Assembly: GCA_019510535.1 (NCBI GenBank)
Contig: JAEKKE010000167.1
Location: 1-11,908, forward strand
DNA length: 11,908 bases
Direction: 5' to 3'
From: Acidobacteriota bacterium
GTDB lineage: Bacteria > Acidobacteriota > Terriglobia > Terriglobales > Acidobacteriaceae
Part shown: in pieces, positions 5,669 to 11,908 of the stretch
Layout: each line of letters opens with the position of its first letter
Numbering within the stretch: position 1 is the stretch's first letter
Position numbers and translations under genes: made by a program
Notes under the pieces: model-generated
What the model saw: only the letters and a program-made list of their open reading frames with translations
Told to the model about the DNA's origin: nothing
The model's database searches: none

Positions 5669-7244
5669 TAGCGTGCGCCTCCCTCGGTGCCGCTTACCGG
5701 AATTCCCGGGAGATTTGTGGCGGAGTGAGGATCGGCAATTCGTAGATTCAGGACAACCGGCTGGTTTATGAAGCCGGCGCCAAAGCTATCGATTGCCCGC
5801 ATCCAGTATGGCGAGGCAACACCCATTACCACGAAGAGAACCGCCATCGGCCAGAGAGCGACCTGTTCACGCGCATCCAAGTCCCATCCGGAGACCTCGT
5901 CCGGACGACGGCCCATGCCGCCGTAGAAGATCCGCTGAACAGCCCAGAGCATGTAGCCCGCACTGAAGATCACGCCGGTAGTGGCAATCGCGGTCCAGAT
6001 CATCGGGTGAGCAACATAGATGGTCTGCAGCGAGCCGGAGAGCGTCAGGAACTCACCCACGAAACCATTCAGGCCCGGCAGACCAATGTTTGAGAGCGCG
6101 GTGATGACGAACAACGTCACCATCCACGGCAGCTTCTGCGCCACGCCGCCGAGCTCGCGCATATCGTAGGTGCCGTACCGCTCATACAGCGCACCCAGCA
6201 GCATGAAGAGCGCGCCGCCGGAGATGCCGTGATTGATGATCTGGTAAACGCCGCCGTCGATGCCGGCAACGGTGAAGCTGAAGATGCCCAGCGTGATGAA
6301 GCTCAAGTGGCCGAGAGTCGAGTAAGCTGCCAGCCGCTTCAGGTCTTTCTGGACCAGGGCAACCAGAGCGCCGTAGGCGATACCGATTGCGCCCAGCGCG
6401 ATCATCAGCGGTGCGATCTGACGCGACTGCTCCGGGAAGATGCCGAAGCTGAAGCGCAGGATCGAATAGAGACCGAGCTTACCGGCCAGCACCATCACGG
6501 CTGCGGTTGGAGCTTCGAAGATCGCATCTGAAAGCCATCCGTGTAGCGGGAAGACCGGAACCTTGACGGCGAATGCAACCAGGAAGGCCAGGGACGCCAG
6601 CCACAGGGCCGTCTGGTTCGAGGAGATGCTGTGCGACGCCGCCATCTGCTGCAGCATAGGCAGATCGAAGGTGCCCGTCTGCGCATAGACCCACAGCATG
6701 CCTACCAGCAGAATCGCCGAAGGAATGAAGGCGTAGAGGAAGTACTTGAGAGCAGCTTTGGCGCGCTTATCAGTGCGTCCGAAGGTAGCGATCAGAATCG
6801 CCATCGGCACGAGCGACCACTCCCAGAAGCCGTAGTAGAGGAACAGATCAAGTGCGACGAAGACGCCGATCATTGCCGTCTGCTGCAGCAGGAAGAGCGT
6901 ATAGAAGAGCTTCTCGCGCCGGTCGATGGCGCGCCAGCTGATCAGCACACCCAGCGGAGCCAGGAAGCCGGAAAGCACGACCAGCCACATGGACAGGCCG
7001 TCCACACCGAGGTGGTAGCGAATCGCCGGCGAGGCAATCCATGGAACGTTGACCTCAAACTGATAGCCGGAGAGGCCGTACTGATAGTGCGCCGGCAGAT
7101 GCAGTGTAAACAGGAAGGTCAGCAGCGTGACCACCAGCGCTCCCCACTTCTGCAACGTGGGGTTGGCCGGAAGCAGCGCAAGCAGAATCGCCCCAACGGT
7201 AGGGAAGAAGACGATCAGCGAAAGGATGGAGCTGTCGATAGTCA

Positions 7245-7245
<1 letters not shown>
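5668..7245 (-). CDS. nuoM: NADH-quinone oxidoreductase subunit M
   Basis: Middle antiporter-like subunit of the complex I membrane arm. It has 525 aa and about 14 helices. Key residues are Glu142 in FWEWSLVPMAILIATFG (TM5), Lys228 in AVKVPVFPLHGWLSDA (TM7), His235 in the same block and Lys256 in VLAGKLGLYSILRF (TM8). The AYSTLGHLSF and GLPGLNGFVGEF blocks are also family marks. The ATG at 7245 overlaps the nuoL stop (TAATG), with GGAG about 10 nt upstream. It is slightly longer than E. coli NuoM because of a somewhat longer C-terminal tail; otherwise it is unremarkable. Confidence 0.98.
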
Positions 7246-9206
<1,961 letters not shown>

Positions 9207-9217
9207 GGTCTGGTCCG

Positions 9218-9520
9218 TTAGCCTTTCAGTAGGTTGACCTGGTCGACGTTCAGCGTCTGCCGCGACCGGAAGAGGGCGATGATAATGGCCAGGCCTACCG
9301 CAGCTTCAGCCGCGGCGACTACCATCACGAAGAAGACGAAAATCTGACCGTTTAGCTTGTTCCACTGATGGGCAAACGCGATAAAGGTCAGGTTGACTGC
9401 ATTGAGCATCAGCTCAATCGAGATAAAGATCGTGATGACATTACGCTTCACCAGGTAGGCGGCAATACCCAGCGAGAACAGGATGGCCGCAAGTACGAGG
9501 TAGTAACTGATCGGTACCAT
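9218..9520 (-). CDS. nuoK: NADH-quinone oxidoreductase subunit K
   Basis: Small three-helix membrane subunit of complex I that continues the proton path between NuoJ/H and the antiporter-like subunits. It has exactly 100 aa, the usual length. The two conserved membrane carboxylates are at the same numbers as in E. coli: Glu36 in IFISIELMLNAVNL and Glu72 in MVVAAAEAAVGLAI. The ATG at 9520 overlaps the nuoJ stop (TAATG) and has a strong AAGGAG about 5 nt upstream. Confidence 0.98.
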   Translation of the reverse strand: MVPISYYLVLAAILFSLGIAAYLVKRNVITIFISIELMLNAVNLTFIAFAHQWNKLNGQIFVFFVMVVAAAEAAVGLAIIIALFRSRQTLNVDQVNLLKG

Positions 9521-10050
9521 TACCGCTCCTTCTTTGCGAGCACAACAGCTCCGAGAATTGCAACCAGAATCAGAATCGACGTCACCTCGAAGGGAAGCAG
9601 CAGGTCGGTGAAGAGCAGCGAGCTGATCTGGGAGATATTGGAGGTCGCTTCGTCCAGCGAGCCGCCCAGGTGCGAGAGGCCGAGCTTATGGCCCTCGCTC
9701 AGGAAGACAAAGCTCAGCAGGCAGAAGATGGCGACTGCGCCTGGGAAGCCGGCGATGGAGGCGATCTTCGACCCCTTGGTTCGCTCTTCCTCCCCGGCGT
9801 TGAGAAGCATGATGACAAAGACAAACAGCACCATCACCGCGCCGGAGTAGACAATGATCTGCGCCGCGGCCAGGAACTCCGCTCCCAGCGACCAGTACAG
9901 CACCGCCAGCGACATCATCACCACCACCAGCGACAGCGCCGAATTGATCGGATGACGCTGCAGCAGAAGGTTCAGCGCGGCCAGTACCGCCAGTCCGCCG
10001 AAGATTAGGAAGAGTGCAAGATGCATGATCGTATCGACTAACTCATTCAC
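9520..10050 (-). CDS. nuoJ: NADH-quinone oxidoreductase subunit J
   Basis: Five-helix membrane subunit of complex I next to NuoH and NuoK. From the GTG at 10050 it has 176 aa. The conserved third helix AAAQIIVYSGAVMVLFVFVI (61-80), with Tyr68 where the helix switches shape during turnover, is intact, as is the last-helix block PFEVTSILILVAILGAVVLA. The start is uncertain: GTG 10050 has no clear ribosome site, and an ATG at 10026 would begin MHLALFLIFGGLAVL, close to many NuoJ starts, giving 168 aa. It directly follows nuoH, with a 44-nt gap and no nuoI between them. Confidence 0.96.
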   Translation of the reverse strand: MNELVDTIMHLALFLIFGGLAVLAALNLLLQRHPINSALSLVVVMMSLAVLYWSLGAEFLAAAQIIVYSGAVMVLFVFVIMLLNAGEEERTKGSKIASIAGFPGAVAIFCLLSFVFLSEGHKLGLSHLGGSLDEATSNISQISSLLFTDLLLPFEVTSILILVAILGAVVLAKKER

Positions 10051-10074
10051 TGAGCCGCGCGGGTTACCGGCTCA
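10051..10074 (-). promoter_or_regulatory. 7-bp hairpin abutting the nuoJ start
   Basis: TGAGCCG and CGGCTCA are exact reverse complements around a 10-nt loop. In the minus-strand mRNA the stem ends at the base next to the GTG at 10050 and fills half of the 44-nt nuoH-nuoJ gap. It would hinder initiation at that GTG, which either favours the ATG at 10026 or makes nuoJ translation depend on ribosomes leaving nuoH. A chance stem of this size is possible. Confidence 0.3.
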
Positions 10075-10094
10075 TACCAACCGCGGAGATCAAC

Positions 10095-11150
10095 CTAACT
10101 TCTCAGCGCCATGATCAGGCTGGTGGCCAGAATGTTGGCCATCGCCAGAGGCAGCAGAAACTTCCAGCCGAAGCTCATCAACTGGTCGTAGCGGAAGCGC
10201 GGAAGCGTAGCGCGCACCCAGATGTACAGGAACAGGAAAGCGAAGACCTTTGCGACAAACCAGAAGATCGGCAGGACCGCCTGCAGCCAGGCCGGACCAA
10301 AAGCCGGCAGCCAGCCTTCGAAGGGGCTTGATGCGCCACCGAAGAAGAGCAGTGTCGCGACGCAGGAGACGGTCAGCATGTTGGCATACTCGGCCATGAA
10401 GAACATCGCGAACTTCATCGACGAATACTCGGTGTGATAGCCGGCGACCAGCTCAGACTCGGCTTCAGGAAGATCGAAGGGCGCGCGGTTGGTCTCGGCA
10501 TATGCGGCCATGATGTAGATGAAGAAGCCGACAAACTGCAGACCGCCGAAGAAGTTCCACGACAGGAAGCCGTGACCGATCTGTGAGTTCACGATGTCGC
10601 GAAGATTCAGCGAGCCCGCGCGCAGCACCACACCCACCAGAGAGAGGCCCAGGGCCAGCTCGTAGCTGATGACCTGCGACGAAGCACGTAGCGAACCCAT
10701 CAGGGAGTATTTGTTATTCGACGACCAGCCCGACAGAGCAATGCCGTAGACGCCGATCGAGGTGATACCCAGGATCACCAGAAGGCCGATGTTGACGTTC
10801 GACACCTGGAAGATATCGACGCCCTGGATCTTGAAGGTTGCGCCGAAGGGAACCACTGCGACCGAGACCAACGCGCAGGCCAGCGCGATCACAGGAGCTG
10901 CAACGAAGAGCGGGCGCTCAACCGACATCGGCATCAGGTCTTCCTTGAGGAAGAGCTTGATACCGTCAGCCAGCGGTTGCAGCAGTCCGAACGGCCCCAC
11001 ACGAGAGGGTCCCCAGCGATTCTGAATGCGGCCGATCACCTTGCGCTCCAGCAGCACGGTATAGGCCACCGCTGTCAGCGTGATCACCAGCACCACGGCG
11101 ATCTTGATGATCGTGATCAGTACGAAGAGTTGAAAGTCTGACAAGTGCAC
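10095..11150 (-). CDS. nuoH: NADH-quinone oxidoreductase subunit H
   Basis: Eight-helix membrane subunit that joins the peripheral arm of complex I to the membrane arm and forms part of the quinone chamber. It has 351 aa. Both classical NuoH/ND1 signatures are present: LLERKVIGRIQNRWGPSRVG followed by PFGLLQPLADGIKL (about 33-66), and RAPFDLPEAESELVAGYHTE (222-241). The carboxylates in these loops, which line the E-channel, are kept. The GTG at 11150 lies 15 nt after the nuoG stop, with AGAGAG about 11 nt upstream; no nearer ATG is in frame. The C-terminus is normal and ends in TAG, the only amber stop seen among the nuo genes here. Confidence 0.98.
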   Translation of the reverse strand: MHLSDFQLFVLITIIKIAVVLVITLTAVAYTVLLERKVIGRIQNRWGPSRVGPFGLLQPLADGIKLFLKEDLMPMSVERPLFVAAPVIALACALVSVAVVPFGATFKIQGVDIFQVSNVNIGLLVILGITSIGVYGIALSGWSSNNKYSLMGSLRASSQVISYELALGLSLVGVVLRAGSLNLRDIVNSQIGHGFLSWNFFGGLQFVGFFIYIMAAYAETNRAPFDLPEAESELVAGYHTEYSSMKFAMFFMAEYANMLTVSCVATLLFFGGASSPFEGWLPAFGPAWLQAVLPIFWFVAKVFAFLFLYIWVRATLPRFRYDQLMSFGWKFLLPLAMANILATSLIMALRS

Positions 11151-11165
11151 TTGGTTTCGTCTCTC

Positions 11166-11908
11166 TTAGTCCGCAGCCGTGGGTGTAGCTTCCTGGCTGT
11201 ACTTGCCGTGAAGCTGGGTGAGTTTCTCCGAGTAACGGCCAAGCGTGCCGGAGGTAAACAGGGTGTCATTGGCGGGCAGCACGAGGTCACGGCGGTTGGC
11301 ATCGCCGTCGATCTGAATCAGCTCGTTCTTGTTGACGCGCGGTTCGACGTGCTGGGCATTGCCACTGAGCAACTGCAGGCGAAGCAGGCTGCCATAACCT
11401 GGCACCAAACGGTGAATCTCATCCAGGATGGCGAATGGATCGAACGGCGAGAGCTTCGGCTCCATGTTGTTCGCCGAGAGCCAGACCGCATGGCGATCCG
11501 CCTCGCCCGACTGGGCTCCCCGGGTCTGTCCGAAGTCTGCACGCAGACCGTTGCCGAAGGGCACCAGCGACTGGACCTTGTGATCCATCTTGTCGGCGAT
11601 GCGCACGATGATCTCGAAGTCCGAACGAACTCCGGCCTTGTCCGCAGCTTTACGTACGAGCTGCAGATCACCGTAGCTGTTGGTCACTGAGCCCGACTTC
11701 TCATACAGGTTTGCTGCCGGTAGAACCACATCGGCAAGAACGGCCGTCTCGGTCAGGTACATATCCTGCACTACCAGGAAGGTATTCTTCAGCGTTGCCG
11801 GATCGATCGAGTAGCGGGCGACAGGGTTCGCTCCAACGACGTAGAGAGCTCCGAGTTCACCGGTTGCTGCCGCGTCGAACTGCTGCAGCAGGTCCAGGCC
11901 TTTGGCGG
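11166..11908 (-). CDS. nuoG: NADH-quinone oxidoreductase subunit G, C-terminal part (cut by window edge)
   Basis: Large peripheral-arm subunit of complex I that carries iron-sulphur clusters in its N-terminal part, outside this window, and a molybdopterin-oxidoreductase-like body. About 246 C-terminal residues are visible. The frame stays open to the right edge (first whole codon at 11906). The visible part reads GALYVVGANPVARY, then TFLVVQDMYLTETAVLADVV and LPAANLYEKSGSVTNSYGDL, the molybdopterin-oxidoreductase pattern typical of NuoG. It ends with NDTLFTSGTLGRYSEKL and a short polar tail. A GTG at 11771 inside the gene is not the start. The identity is supported by nuoH lying 15 nt downstream. 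Confidence 0.93.
   Translation of the reverse strand, partial: AKGLDLLQQFDAAATGELGALYVVGANPVARYSIDPATLKNTFLVVQDMYLTETAVLADVVLPAANLYEKSGSVTNSYGDLQLVRKAADKAGVRSDFEIIVRIADKMDHKVQSLVPFGNGLRADFGQTRGAQSGEADRHAVWLSANNMEPKLSPFDPFAILDEIHRLVPGYGSLLRLQLLSGNAQHVEPRVNKNELIQIDGDANRRDLVLPANDTLFTSGTLGRYSEKLTQLHGKYSQEATPTAAD

Overview
The window carries core energy-metabolism genes of a GC-rich, Gram-negative-type bacterium. It holds three transcription units: a lysyl-tRNA synthetase gene on the minus strand (24-1679), a short F0 ATP synthase operon on the plus strand (about 1930-3812), and the distal part of a complex I (nuo) operon on the minus strand (4202-11908, running off the right edge). My best guess for the host is an acidobacterium of the Terriglobia (Terriglobus/Granulicella/Edaphobacter type). 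This is inference. It rests on the wording of LysS and the ATP synthase proteins, the two-gene AtpZ/AtpI head of the F0 operon, and the palindromic repeats resembling a TCATCCTGAGC-type dispersed repeat. No marker gene in the window proves it.

Layout. LysS (minus) and the atp operon (plus) diverge from an intergenic region of about 250 bp (1680-1929) that contains a perfect 11-bp hairpin and a separate 8-bp inverted repeat. The atp operon is atpZ-like, atpI-like, atpB (subunit a), atpE (subunit c). It closes with a UUCG-tetraloop intrinsic terminator (3837-3864). The b subunit and all F1 genes are absent, so the ATP synthase genes are split over at least two loci. Between the convergent atp and nuo operons lies a 242-bp composite repeat (3890-4131) bounded by perfect 33-bp inverted arms, followed by the nuo terminator (4146-4182). 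The nuo genes then read leftwards in the order G (partial), H, J, K, L, M, N. There is no nuoI in the usual place between H and J.

How the genes work together. Complex I (NuoG peripheral arm; NuoH, J, K, L, M, N membrane arm) oxidises NADH, reduces quinone and pumps protons. The gradient drives the F0 motor, in which AtpB (channel, Arg185) faces the c-ring (AtpE, Glu85). AtpZ/AtpI probably assist assembly or stability of the c-ring. LysS is a translation housekeeping gene that is simply next door.

Nothing in the window is a clearly new system. The points worth following are the missing nuoI, the signal peptide and unusual ion-site pattern of the c subunit, hairpins placed at gene borders, and the long inverted-repeat element between the converging operons. 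Most long antisense reading frames are shadows of these high-GC genes.
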